A DNA stretch of 64,000 nucleotides, from positions 99,654 to 163,653 of the forward strand of contig NZ_JALKIL010000006.1 in NCBI RefSeq assembly GCF_023051105.1. Direction: 5' to 3'. Made by a program: the position numbers and the translations under genes. The notes beneath the pieces were generated by a model. That model was not told the origin of the DNA. It searched no databases and saw nothing but the letters and a program-made list of their open reading frames with translations. Below, piece by piece: positions 9,266 through 18,838 of the stretch. Positions within the stretch are counted from its first letter, which is position 1. Each line of letters starts with the position of its first letter. This DNA comes from Anaerobiospirillum sp. NML120449 (GTDB taxonomy: Bacteria; Pseudomonadota; Gammaproteobacteria; Enterobacterales; Succinivibrionaceae).

Positions 9266-12200
9266 ATGAGTAAAGCTCACATATCCAGTGACAGCCAGGC
9301 TCAAGCCAGCACTGAAGCGGTCACTGCTGATGCCACCGCAGCCACCGCAGCGACTGCAGTTGACGCAGCAGCTGCAGCTGCAGCAACTGATGCGTCAGCG
9401 GCAGCTGATGCGGCAGCTGGTGCTGACAAGCCCAGGGCAAAAGCCAAAAGCAGGAGCGGATCAAAGACAGGTTCAAAGACCTCATCTAAAGCAAAGGGCA
9501 AAAAAGGCAGCAAAGAGGCTGATGTACTTGACCCTGAGGTTATCAAAGAGCACTGGAAGAAGGCTCTGGATTTTGAGTCCAAGGTGCTGCTCGTTCCAAT
9601 GCGCCATCACTCCCCGGCCATGGCTCTGCATCTGCCGCGTATTATCGACGCCTACCAGCCAGATCACATTGCTGTGGAAATGCCTTATGCCTATCAGGAA
9701 ATCTGCCGTGATCTGATAGCCCCGGGCGTGGTGCCTCCTGTTGCCTTTTTCAGCTATGGAACAACAAAGGTTAATAAGCTTGTTCCTGAAAATGAAGATG
9801 ATCCGGATTCAGAACTTGTTGAGCAAACGGTTGAAGTGCCTTTTAATCACCTCTACCCAATGCTCGAGCAGTCACCTGAATATGTGGCCATAAGAGAGGC
9901 GGTAAACCGCAATATCGACTTCAGCTGCATTGATCTGAGCAGCTGCGAGACTGACTATCTTGATGAACTTGAGAAGGCGCAGGCTCAAAATGAGCTGGCT
10001 GCTCTTATGGAGCAGCATGCCATGGCTGAAGGCCAGATTCTGCTCAATGCCCTGGGCGCTCAGTCCTCAGACAGCAGTGATGATGGCCTGAAGGTCGACA
10101 GCGAAGATGGGGCTGACACCGCAGCAGCTGCTGCAGATGAGCAGCGCAAGGCTCTGCAGATGGAGGCGGTAAAGCATCTCAAATCCGATTCCTCATTTGG
10201 CGAAATCATCGAGTGCATAACAGAAAACAGTGGTTCTCTGAGCTTTGAAGAGTTCTGGGATCGCTGCTTTGAGATTAATGCCCTTGGTGTTGATACTCTG
10301 ACCTATCTGCGTGATCTCTATATATACTGTTATGTAACGCGTAAAGGATCTGGAGATCGTGAGGGACTGGCAAATGTGCAGCGTGAGCTCTTCATGCTCA
10401 AGCAGATTACTGCTGCCTCCAAAAAGTACAGCCGTGTGCTGGTACTTACCGGCGGTTCCCATTCTGTAGCGCTTTGTGACTACCTCTACTATAAGAAAGC
10501 CAAAGACAAGCCGGTCAAATTTGGAAAGATCAAAAACAACAGCTTTATCATTCCATTTTCATGGCGTAGAGCTGATGCCCAGGACTCCTATGGAGCTGGC
10601 ATGGTCTTCCCGTTTTTCTACTTTGTGCTTTACAGAGCAATTAAAGACTCAATGTCTTTCAACCCGTCGCTGAGCCTTAAGCTGGCTTCGGATCTTGCTG
10701 CAGCTGCGCTCAGCGCCGCTGAAGATGCCTCTGTTTCTGTGGCCGGGAAGTCTGCCCATGCTGAATCAGGCAACTCAGAGTCTGCTAATGCTGAGTCAGG
10801 TAGCTCCGATTCAGCTGATGCTCAGTCAGGTAACTCTAATCCAGCAGATACTGAGTCAGGTAGCTCCGATTCAGCTGATGCTCAGTCAGGTAACTGCGAT
10901 CCAGCTGATGCTCAGTCCGAGCAGCAGTGGGTTGCTGTAGCCTGTGATCACAGTCAGTTTGAGCACTGGAATGACCCTCTGTCTGCCATCAGAGCCGCCT
11001 GCAAGGTCTATAAGATAAAAGACAGTAAGGATGAGGCAGATGATGAGCAGGGCGGACGAAAAAAGAAAAAGGACAGCAGCAGCGACCAGACACCGTCAGG
11101 ACCTGTTGATAAGGTACTTGATCTCATCAAGTCACTGGGATCAGTAGCTGAGCAGGCCAAAATCAAGGACCCTAAGGAGCTCAACGCCCTGGCCGCCAGA
11201 GCTGTGGCTGCAAATGCCATGGAGGGCAAGGGTGATGGAGCTGTATCAGACAGTGCTGACAATCAGGCAGAGACAGCAGATGTTGCTCAGACTGCTGCAG
11301 CAGAGACTTCAGTGGAGCTGAGTCCGTCGCAGCGCATTGCACTGTTAAGCTACCGTGCTGATCATGAGCAGCTCATTGCCGCTGCAGAAGCTGCATGCTT
11401 CTATTTCAGCCGCCAGCTGCGCGACTATCGTGGCCGCAGACTGGCTACAGCTGTGCAGATTGACTGCAATGTCATGCTCAAAGGCCTTTGTGCTATACGT
11501 GACAAGCTCGCTCCATCAGTGTTTGAGCTTATCGATGCTGTCAAGAGCACCTGCATTAAAGAGGAGCTGGGTGAGTCTCATTACATGCTGCTTAACCTGC
11601 AGAAAGCTCTGACCTCTCTGCCTTCAGGATCGGTCCCGCTAAATGTCAATGTGCCTCCGCTGTGGCGTGACTTCGTGTTAAAAGCCCGCAAGTTTGGCAT
11701 GAAGACCGAAATCGACACGGTAAGCAATGCCACCATCGACATCTTCAAGGATGAAAAGAACATCCTTAAAGGCCAGTTCTTTGCTCAGGCAGCATTCATC
11801 GATCCTGACAGTTTTACAAAACTGAGCCAGGAAACCACAGGCAATACAGTACGACGTCGAGAGACATACAACTACTGTTTCCGTGACAGTACCATTATGG
11901 CCATTATCAGGGCCGCTGAGCATGGCGAGGATATGGGCACTGCCTGTCGCAAGCTGGTACGTATGCGCCTTGAGAGCAGCAGGGACAGTCTTTCAGAGCT
12001 GTGTACTCTGTTCAGTCAGTGCGTCGACATGGGCATTGACGAGATCCTTCGTAAACTTGCCGGCCTTATCAGAAATGCCATTTCCAGCGAAAAGGAGCTT
12101 GGTGAGGTGGCCGAGGCTCTTAATATCCTCAGCTCTTATTCCTTTATTGCCAAGGTAGAAGAACACAGTCAGACAACAGTCGATCAGCTCAACAGTCTGG

Positions 12201-12988
12201 TGCTTGATCAGGCTCTGCGTATTCTGTCTCAGCTCAATGATGTTACAGATGATGAAGTCGATGACTTCGTTGATAACATCCAGTGCATCAACTACTACTT
12301 TGGAAAGTATGACAGTCATAAAGAGGCCTACTGTACCCAGCTGCGTGAGCTCATCAAAGATGATGCTGTCGGTTCAACTCTTCAGGGATGCTATCTTTCC
12401 CTGCTGTTTAAGAACAAGGAAATCTCCTATGAAGAGTTTGAGCGCCATGTCGATCAGTTCGTTTATGGCTCAATTCTCAGCAACAATGACTGCATAGGCT
12501 TTTTCTACGGCATTATCAAGATCTCCCGTGCCGGTATTTTCTACCGCAACGGCATCATGAAGCTGCTCAATGCCTACATTGAGTCTCTTCGTGGTGAGGA
12601 GTTCTTGAAGGTCCTGATCATGCTCAAGCGCTGCTTTGCTGATTTCAGCAAGGTTGAAGTCTTCAAGGTGCTCAAACTGCTGCGCAAGATTCATGGCCTG
12701 TCCATTGAGCAGGTAGAGTTTGAGGTTTCACCTGAAGACTATGTTGCCAATATGGAAGCTGACAGAATCATGTACCAGCAGATGAGCAGGTGGCTTGATA
12801 TGCCGGATTGGGGCATGATTGATCAGCATTCCTCCAATACCCTGGCAACTCCAGGACTGGTTGAGGATCTGACCGGACGAAAGCCGGTAAATATCCTGAA
12901 TCCGGCAGCAGCAGCACCGCAGAGCCATGATGACTCTCAGCGCAGCAGCGCTGATGACGATATCCTGCTTGATGATGAACCACTCTGA
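9266..12988 (+). CDS. yehM: Large DUF5682-like protein, YehM-like
   Basis: A 1240-residue protein with GAGGGG ten bases before its ATG. An Ala-, Lys- and Ser-rich N-terminal extension (residues 1-90) precedes the conserved core, which opens with PMRHHSPAMAL (RHHSPA at 113-118) and a following Glu near 138. This RHHxPA start is what I know from DUF5682 proteins that sit between MoxR ATPases and CoxE-like VWA proteins. A later TGGSHSVAL segment belongs to the same core. From about residue 490 a ten-residue Ser/Asp/Ala repeat forms a spacer. The C-terminal half (about 660-1200) is helical and unfamiliar. It is much longer than the E. coli protein, mainly through low-complexity linkers. Biochemical function is unknown; a partner or client of the MoxR-VWA pair is inferred from gene order. 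Confidence 0.75.
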   Translation: MSKAHISSDSQAQASTEAVTADATAATAATAVDAAAAAAATDASAAADAAAGADKPRAKAKSRSGSKTGSKTSSKAKGKKGSKEADVLDPEVIKEHWKKALDFESKVLLVPMRHHSPAMALHLPRIIDAYQPDHIAVEMPYAYQEICRDLIAPGVVPPVAFFSYGTTKVNKLVPENEDDPDSELVEQTVEVPFNHLYPMLEQSPEYVAIREAVNRNIDFSCIDLSSCETDYLDELEKAQAQNELAALMEQHAMAEGQILLNALGAQSSDSSDDGLKVDSEDGADTAAAAADEQRKALQMEAVKHLKSDSSFGEIIECITENSGSLSFEEFWDRCFEINALGVDTLTYLRDLYIYCYVTRKGSGDREGLANVQRELFMLKQITAASKKYSRVLVLTGGSHSVALCDYLYYKKAKDKPVKFGKIKNNSFIIPFSWRRADAQDSYGAGMVFPFFYFVLYRAIKDSMSFNPSLSLKLASDLAAAALSAAEDASVSVAGKSAHAESGNSESANAESGSSDSADAQSGNSNPADTESGSSDSADAQSGNCDPADAQSEQQWVAVACDHSQFEHWNDPLSAIRAACKVYKIKDSKDEADDEQGGRKKKKDSSSDQTPSGPVDKVLDLIKSLGSVAEQAKIKDPKELNALAARAVAANAMEGKGDGAVSDSADNQAETADVAQTAAAETSVELSPSQRIALLSYRADHEQLIAAAEAACFYFSRQLRDYRGRRLATAVQIDCNVMLKGLCAIRDKLAPSVFELIDAVKSTCIKEELGESHYMLLNLQKALTSLPSGSVPLNVNVPPLWRDFVLKARKFGMKTEIDTVSNATIDIFKDEKNILKGQFFAQAAFIDPDSFTKLSQETTGNTVRRRETYNYCFRDSTIMAIIRAAEHGEDMGTACRKLVRMRLESSRDSLSELCTLFSQCVDMGIDEILRKLAGLIRNAISSEKELGEVAEALNILSSYSFIAKVEEHSQTTVDQLNSLVLDQALRILSQLNDVTDDEVDDFVDNIQCINYYFGKYDSHKEAYCTQLRELIKDDAVGSTLQGCYLSLLFKNKEISYEEFERHVDQFVYGSILSNNDCIGFFYGIIKISRAGIFYRNGIMKLLNAYIESLRGEEFLKVLIMLKRCFADFSKVEVFKVLKLLRKIHGLSIEQVEFEVSPEDYVANMEADRIMYQQMSRWLDMPDWGMIDQHSSNTLATPGLVEDLTGRKPVNILNPAAAAPQSHDDSQRSSADDDILLDDEPL
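10766..10919 (+). repeat. 30-bp in-frame tandem repeat in the yehM-like gene
   Basis: Five consecutive units of 30 bp encode ten-residue repeats of the type GSSDSADAQS and GNSNPADTES. Two units are nearly identical in DNA, which suggests recent expansion. Because the unit is a multiple of three, copy changes lengthen the linker without shifting frame. Confidence 0.85.
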
Positions 12989-13066
12989 GCCGGATAACTC
13001 AAATCACGACAATCAGCTCACCGCATCAGACACATGGCAGTAAGCTTTGCTCACTGCCATGGCAGG

Positions 13067-13190
13067 CCCGGCATGCACCAGGCCACCTGCTGTATGCCTC
13101 CCCGGCATGCACCAGGCTGCCTGCTTCATGTTGCCCCAGCCTGTACCAGGCTGCCTGCTTCATGTTGCTCCAGCCTGTACCAGGCAGGAG
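13067..13190. repeat. 34-bp tandem repeat between the DUF5682 and VWA genes
   Basis: Units start at 13067, 13101 and 13135, with a partial copy at 13169. The core alternates GGCATGCACCAGGC and AGCCTGTACCAGGC. The 340-base spacer (12989-13327) holds little else. Confidence 0.85.
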
Positions 13191-13327
13191 TAACGGAGGC
13201 CTGCTGTTACGGCCTGCTGCATTCAGCAGGGCAGCCTGCAGATGCTGCACATGCTCTGTTGTGCAGGTGCGCTTTGTGGTGAGCACGACGTGAGCTGGTG
13301 ATTAAGACTTTTTCGGGGTAAAGGATT

Positions 13328-14476
13328 TTGGACGTAGAAATCGATATTAAGGATAAGTGGCGCCTGATCCTTGGCAGCAGTGCTGAGGGAGATATGCCTC
13401 TGTCATCCGATCAGGAATTTTTTCAGGAGCCTGGCAGTAATCGTCGCTACACTCTTGGAGATCTCGACAAGTGCCTTGAGTATGTTTACGAAAACGAGCT
13501 TGATGAGCATAGCGGTGAAAAAAGTCAGGGCGGAAATGAGGATGTTTCACTGACCGCTACCAACTGGCTTAACACCTCCAAAAAGCTCTTTCCTTCGGGC
13601 ATTTATGAGATTGTGCAGAAGGATGCCATGGCTCATGGCCGCATCGCTGCTTTGCTTCAGGATGATGATTTTGTGGCTCAGCTTGAGCCCAATATGGATC
13701 TGCTCTCTTCCATTCTCTCACTGAAGAACTCTCTCAATGGCAAGGCTCTGGCTAATGCAGAGGCCATGGTAGAGCGCATAGTAAAGGAGCTGCGTAAGCA
13801 TTTTAAACTCGAGGCTCAGCGTGCCTTTTACGGTCATCGTGACCTGAGTTCCACACCGGTTCGCACTTTCAGAAATCTTGATATCAGGCGCATTATAAAA
13901 GCAAATATGAAGTATTACCTGCCTGAGTATCAGTGCATAGTGCCCCGTCAGCTGTACTTCACACCACGCAGTATCAAAAACGTGGTTCACGACCTTTTTG
14001 TTGTAGTTGACCAGAGCGGATCCATGATGGATTCCTATGCCTACAGTGCCATTGTAGCCTCGGTATTTGCTCAGCTGGGCTGTCTGAATACCTCTATGGT
14101 GATCTATTCAAGTGATGTGGTGGACTACAGTGAGTATCTGGACAATGTGGTAGAGCTGCTGTTCAAGTCACAGCTTTCAGGTGGTACTGAGACCTGCAAG
14201 GCACTTTCCTATATTGAGCCGAAGTTTGCTCAGCCAGAACGTACCATTGTGGTATTGATTTCAGATCTCTATGATTTTGAGCCTGCACGCATGATCAAGA
14301 TGATCAAGGACCATATTGAAAGTGGTGTACGTTATCTGATTCTGCCTGCTCTGGGAGACAGTGCTCCTTCGTATGACAAAGAAACGGCCGCCAGGCTCTC
14401 TTCAGTTGGTGCCAACGTGGCTGTGCTCAGTCCGGATCGCCTTGTCGAGTACGTATCGACCATGGTGCGCGGCTGA
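13328..14476 (+). CDS. yehP: CoxE-like VWA-domain protein, YehP-like
   Basis: A 382-residue protein whose C-terminal third is a von Willebrand A domain with a complete MIDAS metal site: DQSGSMM (Asp228, Ser230, Ser232), the Thr in SGGTETCKA (about 287), and Asp in LISDLYDF (about 313). The N-terminal half is helical. VWA proteins of this group bind MoxR ATPases, and the length matches E. coli YehP (about 380), so the pair with the upstream ATPase is well supported. The start is uncertain. I use TTG 13328, with GGGG nine bases before it; the nearest ATG is at 13393 and would remove 22 residues. It lies 340 bases from the DUF5682 gene, across a tandem repeat. Confidence 0.82.
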   Translation: MDVEIDIKDKWRLILGSSAEGDMPLSSDQEFFQEPGSNRRYTLGDLDKCLEYVYENELDEHSGEKSQGGNEDVSLTATNWLNTSKKLFPSGIYEIVQKDAMAHGRIAALLQDDDFVAQLEPNMDLLSSILSLKNSLNGKALANAEAMVERIVKELRKHFKLEAQRAFYGHRDLSSTPVRTFRNLDIRRIIKANMKYYLPEYQCIVPRQLYFTPRSIKNVVHDLFVVVDQSGSMMDSYAYSAIVASVFAQLGCLNTSMVIYSSDVVDYSEYLDNVVELLFKSQLSGGTETCKALSYIEPKFAQPERTIVVLISDLYDFEPARMIKMIKDHIESGVRYLILPALGDSAPSYDKETAARLSSVGANVAVLSPDRLVEYVSTMVRG

Positions 14477-14722
14477 CCGCCCTGACTGCTGAGCTGCACC
14501 GCAGGCAGACTGCCGCACCACAGCTGTAGGACTGCACAGCATGCGCTGCAAAGACTATGAGCACAGCAGGCCTCTGCACTATGCAGGCCGTGCGCAGCAG
14601 GCATCTGCATTATGCAGTAAGGTGCACAGCCAGGCCTCTGCATTATGCGCAGGCCTTAGCTGCTGCAGCCGTGGCATGCCGGGACTGCATTGTATGCTGA
14701 CGCCATTTTTTAACCTGACATG

Positions 14723-14775
14723 AAAGGAGGACAGCGCCTGCCTGTACTAAGGAACAGGTTCTGCGTTGAATTTCG
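14723..14775 (+). promoter_or_regulatory. Hairpin-interrupted ribosome binding site, second copy
   Basis: AAAGGAGG at 14723-14730 and CAGCGC at 14732-14737 repeat the element at 8086 (17 identical bases, TGAAAGGAGGACAGCGC). GCGTTG at 14763-14768 pairs with CAGCGC through one G-U pair. An inner stem CCTGT/ACAGG differs in sequence from the first copy. Exactly seven bases separate the stem from ATG, as in the first copy. Confidence 0.6.
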
Positions 14776-15111
14776 ATGAGTAATGTTAATGCTCTTTTTC
14801 TGGCACGAGTTAACGAAACCGTTCAGGAGTATCTGATGCTGGGCTACAGCATCATTGAAGATACCACTCTGGTTGAGCTCGACAGCCTCAGGGAGACAGC
14901 CGAGAAGATTGGTTTCAAGTCTATTGGAATGCTCCTGGGCAGGCTTTATACGGCCTGCAGTGACTATTTGCGTACTGTTAATCCCCAGACAGCTCTGGCT
15001 GTAACCATAGCCATATCTCATATTCAGTTTGCTCTGTCATCGCTTGACGTGCCGTTGCAGGAAGCACCGGGCAACAATGATCAGATGAGAAGCATGCTAG
15101 AGCAGCTATAA
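14776..15111 (+). CDS. Small helical protein of the MoxR/VWA cluster
   Basis: A 111-residue protein I do not recognise. It is predicted mostly helical, soluble and mildly acidic, with no signal peptide or membrane segment and no obvious catalytic motif. Evidence that it is real comes from its leader, which shares a 17-base Shine-Dalgarno element and the same hairpin geometry with the MoxR gene, and from its place between the VWA gene and the 567-residue gene. Shared translational control with the MoxR gene suggests it belongs to the same system, perhaps as a small subunit; this is inference. Confidence 0.6.
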   Translation: MSNVNALFLARVNETVQEYLMLGYSIIEDTTLVELDSLRETAEKIGFKSIGMLLGRLYTACSDYLRTVNPQTALAVTIAISHIQFALSSLDVPLQEAPGNNDQMRSMLEQL

Positions 15112-15380
15112 GACTTTGTGAGCATGTCCTGCAGCAGCACATGTCTGCAGACGGCTGCTGCATATGAGGTGGCTGGGGAGTGCTCCAGTGGATAAAGCAG
15201 TGAATTAAATGCTCAGGTGCATGCATTTAAGCATGACTGTATTCATACAGCCATGCCAGGAGCACAGCTGCATGCAAGGCATGGTCGCAGGATTACCAGT
15301 GTTGCATGTAGCGACAGCTGCACAGGCAAATCAAAGATTACGGCTCACCGGACAGGAGTGCCGGTAAACAGGAGAACAAT

Positions 15381-17084
15381 ATGTCGCAGATCGAGCAGCC
15401 AGAGGGTGGTCAGAGGCAAGAGTCATCCACTGATCTGGCCCTGGATAAAATCAATCAGACAGTTTCAGCTATTGCCGATCTGACTGCAAAGCGCCGTCAG
15501 CAGCAAGCTCAGCAGGAAATCCAGAGTCATCAGTCATGCTCCTGGAACAGTGCGCAGCTGGAGGTGCTGGGGCGCTTTTTCACCCTCAGTGAGCGCGACT
15601 ACATGCCATATGACACATCCAGCGCTCCTCTGAGTGCTCAGAAAGTGCGTGAGCTTATTCTTGAGGGGCACTATGGCGGTCTGGACAGACTTACCTCGGA
15701 GATGCTCAAAGAGGGGCTTACCCCAAAGGCGTGGCTTGATCGCAGACTGATGGCAATATGTGACAATCACAGCTACTTTACCTGGGACCAGAACAAAGAC
15801 ATTCTTTATTGCAATATGCCTGACTGTGCCTGCAGCCTGAGCTTCAGTCGCAACAGCAGCTGCAAGCTCCTTGACGAGCAGGCAGACAACAGAGAGGAAT
15901 ATGAGCTCCTTCATGCAGGCATGCTGGCTCTTTTGATACTTGACCGTCTGGAGTGTGAGGATGAAGTAGATGCTCTGTTCACATCCCGTGAGAAATTTCA
16001 GCCTTTCTTTGATGAGGTGCTGGCAACGGTAAGTCTGATTTTTTCTCAGGGCCTGAATAACCTCAATCTCGACATGTGTGAAAAGGTCAAGGCCCTGATT
16101 GTTGAGGCAGGCAGCTGCCGTATTGAGTTTCTTCATAACTCCCTGTCTGTCCTGCTCAACATGCTCAAGCGTTTCATGGATGACAGTGCTTCTGCCAGTG
16201 TGGAGGCCATTTTCAATCTGCTGTGCCGCATCGTAAATACAGTGGAGGCCATCAGAAAGAATGACAGCCGTGAGGCTCTGATATCTCTTTACGGTATTAA
16301 CAGCGGTCATTCATACTATGTACAGACCATGCCGGTAGTGGGCTGTGGCTATAACAGGGTCGATACCTCAACGCCAACCAGCGGCAACTGTGAATCAATT
16401 GCTTATTACTTCTACGACTTTATCGGACGGCGTTTTCTGGCTATCTATTCAGTTATTAATGACGGATTCAGGCCTCCTCAGACGCTGTTCAGCACCGATT
16501 ATAGCAGCTATTCTCTTTCAGCAGCAGCCGGCGAAGTACTGTGCTTTTGCGGAGTATGGGTTTGTGATGGCAAGATCAAAAACTCCAAAGAATCATGGAC
16601 TGATTTTGACTTTATTGTTGATATCTCTAAAGATGAAGAAGAAAACGAAAGCAAAGGCAGTAGCGAAGAGAATGATGTTGCTCACCGGGAGCTCTACGAT
16701 CTGATAGCATGGCGTGATTATGAGGCATTAAGACGCAGCTCACTGCGCAGTTCATCTGAGTACTTTTCAGTAAAGGGCAGAACAGACAACATTCATCTGG
16801 TACATGTGGGCAAGTGCCTGGATATTGATAAGAGCGATCCAGAGCATGTCCGTGCCATATTCAAGGATGAAAACGGCCATAAGATGGACGTTCTCCTGAG
16901 GGAGGTCAACAGCTCATCAAAATTGCTTTGCGATTACATGGACAAGTGGAAGACCAGTGCAGATGCTCCTGGCAATTTTTATGCTCTGCTGCGCTGCCCT
17001 GTAGTTTCAGGACAGATGCGCCCCGAGCTGGTAACTTTCTTCTGCCAACCAGAAGCTCCTGAAAAGACCAGGAAGAGCAAATAA
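15381..17084 (+). CDS. Unrecognised 567-residue protein in the yehQ position
   Basis: ATG 15381 has AGGAG six bases upstream. The protein begins with a Gln-rich segment (about 15-55). A cysteine cluster CNMPDCAC lies near residue 147. A largely helical middle follows, then a predicted beta-rich C-terminal region from about 315 (GYNRVDTSTP onward), interrupted by an acidic Glu/Lys/Ser linker near 415-435. In E. coli the gene after yehP is yehQ, a SWIM zinc-finger protein. The position and the C-terminal region are compatible with a diverged YehQ, but I do not see the CxC...CxH pattern of a SWIM finger, so I do not give the name. It probably acts with the MoxR-VWA proteins. Confidence 0.6.
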   Translation: MSQIEQPEGGQRQESSTDLALDKINQTVSAIADLTAKRRQQQAQQEIQSHQSCSWNSAQLEVLGRFFTLSERDYMPYDTSSAPLSAQKVRELILEGHYGGLDRLTSEMLKEGLTPKAWLDRRLMAICDNHSYFTWDQNKDILYCNMPDCACSLSFSRNSSCKLLDEQADNREEYELLHAGMLALLILDRLECEDEVDALFTSREKFQPFFDEVLATVSLIFSQGLNNLNLDMCEKVKALIVEAGSCRIEFLHNSLSVLLNMLKRFMDDSASASVEAIFNLLCRIVNTVEAIRKNDSREALISLYGINSGHSYYVQTMPVVGCGYNRVDTSTPTSGNCESIAYYFYDFIGRRFLAIYSVINDGFRPPQTLFSTDYSSYSLSAAAGEVLCFCGVWVCDGKIKNSKESWTDFDFIVDISKDEEENESKGSSEENDVAHRELYDLIAWRDYEALRRSSLRSSSEYFSVKGRTDNIHLVHVGKCLDIDKSDPEHVRAIFKDENGHKMDVLLREVNSSSKLLCDYMDKWKTSADAPGNFYALLRCPVVSGQMRPELVTFFCQPEAPEKTRKSK

Positions 17085-17176
17085 TCCCTCTATTCTGGAA
17101 ACTGGCGGCCCCGTGGCTGGCAAAGCCAAAATAAGGCCCCTGTATCAGGCAGGCCATGGGCCAGCAAGGCAACGGC

Positions 17177-17492
17177 GCAAGCTGGTCAGGCCCCAGCCAT
17201 GTCATTGAGCAAGCTGATCAGGCCCCAGCCATGCCATTGAGCAAGCTGGTCAGGCCCCAGCCATGTCATTGAGCAAGCTGGTCAGGCCCCAGCCATGTCA
17301 TTGAGCAAGCTGATCAGGCCCCAGCAATGTCATTGAGCAAGCTGGTCAGGCCCCAGCCATGTCATTGAGCAAGCTGGTAAGGCCAAGCCTTGCCATTGAG
17401 CAAGCAGGTAAGGCCAAGCCTTGCCATTGAGTAAGCAGGTAAGGCCCAGCCATGCCATTGAGCAAGCTGATCAGGCCCAGCCTTGCCATGGA
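17177..17492. repeat. Ten-copy 31/32-bp tandem repeat
   Basis: Ten head-to-tail units: six of 32 bp from 17177, then four of 31 bp to 17492. They share the core GCAAGCTGGTCAGG and CATTGA. Units abut directly with no unique spacers, so this is a minisatellite and not a CRISPR array. The remaining bases to the Nif3 start (17493-17794) hold nothing I recognise. Confidence 0.95.
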
Positions 17493-17794
17493 TCGAGGCC
17501 ACCGGCAGTTTAACTGCGTGTTGCATGGTGCAGGGGCTGACTGAGCAGCGGGAGTCAGGACAAATCACAGTATGCAAGGCTACTATAGTGGCGCTCTATG
17601 GCCTATAATTTCAGGCATTACCAGAATTTCAGTCACTGCAAAGTCGCCATCAGGTCTGAACCGCTCTAAGCTTTTAAGCGCAGGTTGAGATTGCTGACAG
17701 CAGGCGTGACTGAACTCCAGTCATAGCCGTAAGGCTTTGACTGAGCAAGTAACAGTTGCAGGTTCTGTCAGAGTTATTGTCAAGGAGAATTTCC

Positions 17795-18604
17795 ATGCAT
17801 ATATCAGAGTTAATTGCCTCTCTGGACGAGTTGCTGGAAGCACGTGATTATAAGGATGCTTCCTATAACGGCCTTCAGGTGGCAGGACCAGAGGAGGTCA
17901 AAAAGATTGCCACTGCATGCACAGCCTCTCTTGAGGCTATTGATGCTGCAGTTGAGGCAGGCTGTGATACCCTGATTGTGCACCATGGCCTGTTCTGGAA
18001 GGGCGCTGATCCGCGTCTTATCGGCAACTACTATCAGCGCGTCAAGGCTCTGATTGATGGCAATCTTAACCTTGTAGCCTATCACCTGCCACTGGATGCC
18101 CATATGGAGCTCGGTAACAATGCTGTGCTGGCCCATATCCTTGGTGGTGATGTGGTTGACTATATTGAGCCGGGAGTAAAGCAGTCAATTGGCATGCGTG
18201 TACGTCTTGCTGAGCCTCTGGCTGTAAAGGAAATTGCAGCACTGCTGTGCCATCGCCTTGATACCAAGGTAACCTTGCTGGGCAATATCACTGATGACAT
18301 CATGATCGATGATCTTGCTGTATGTTCAGGATCAGGATCCTCACTGCTTGATGACAACAAGCAGCCGAATTTCCAGGCTTTAATAACCGGTGATGCCAAT
18401 GAGCAGACCTACCACATGGCAGTTGAGACCGGCACTCTGGTATTTGTTGTAGGTCATCACGCCTCAGAGCAGCTTGCTATTGGCCGCCTTGGAGACATGC
18501 TTGCCGATCGCTTTGGCCTTGAGCACTTTGCCTCACATTTCACTTATGAAAAGGACGTTCCTACCTACACCATAGGCCCGGCCGGATCCAGCGACGAAGA
18601 CTAG
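17795..18604 (+). CDS. Nif3-like dinuclear metal-centre protein (YbgI-like)
   Basis: A 269-residue member of the Nif3/YbgI family, ring-forming proteins with a two-metal site; E. coli YbgI is 247 residues. Metal-ligand motifs are visible: LIVHHGLFW near residue 65, YHLPLDAH near 95, and VVGHHASE near 217 toward the C-terminus. The role in the cell is not settled; some family members have been linked to GTP cyclohydrolase I type 2 activity or to folate-related enzymes, and a genuine folE lies 3 kb away here, but that is not evidence of linkage. I place the start at ATG 17795, with AAGGAG seven bases before it; the longer in-frame reading from 17756 lacks a site. Confidence 0.9.
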   Translation: MHISELIASLDELLEARDYKDASYNGLQVAGPEEVKKIATACTASLEAIDAAVEAGCDTLIVHHGLFWKGADPRLIGNYYQRVKALIDGNLNLVAYHLPLDAHMELGNNAVLAHILGGDVVDYIEPGVKQSIGMRVRLAEPLAVKEIAALLCHRLDTKVTLLGNITDDIMIDDLAVCSGSGSSLLDDNKQPNFQALITGDANEQTYHMAVETGTLVFVVGHHASEQLAIGRLGDMLADRFGLEHFASHFTYEKDVPTYTIGPAGSSDED

Positions 18605-18807
18605 GAAAAACCGGAAAAACCGGCAATACCAGCCTGATAGGCAATACCAGCCTGGCCTGCCTTTCAGGCACTCTCGAAAGGTAACCTCACAAGTCATTCT
18701 CACAATGACTCCTGACGATGACTGCTCATAAGTCAGCCGCATGAGCAGGCTGACGAGCCATCCTGATGAGGACGTCTTTGCACCATGCTTACTGACTGTA
18801 TCATGCC

Positions 18808-18838
18808 CGTATGGCTGGTATGGCTGGTATGGCTGGTG
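18808..18838. repeat. Short 9-bp tandem repeat
   Basis: Three and a half copies of ATGGCTGGT in the spacer between the Nif3-like gene and the convergent Imm33 gene. The rest of 18605-19054 shows no gene. Confidence 0.6.

Noticed and set aside
15534..16310. 258-codon minus-strand frame
   Set aside because: It is antisense to the 567-residue gene, which has a good ribosome binding site and continuous protein-like sequence.
17177..17492. Possible CRISPR array
   Set aside because: Ten similar units of 31-32 bp abut directly. There are no unique spacers and no cas genes nearby, so it is a tandem repeat.
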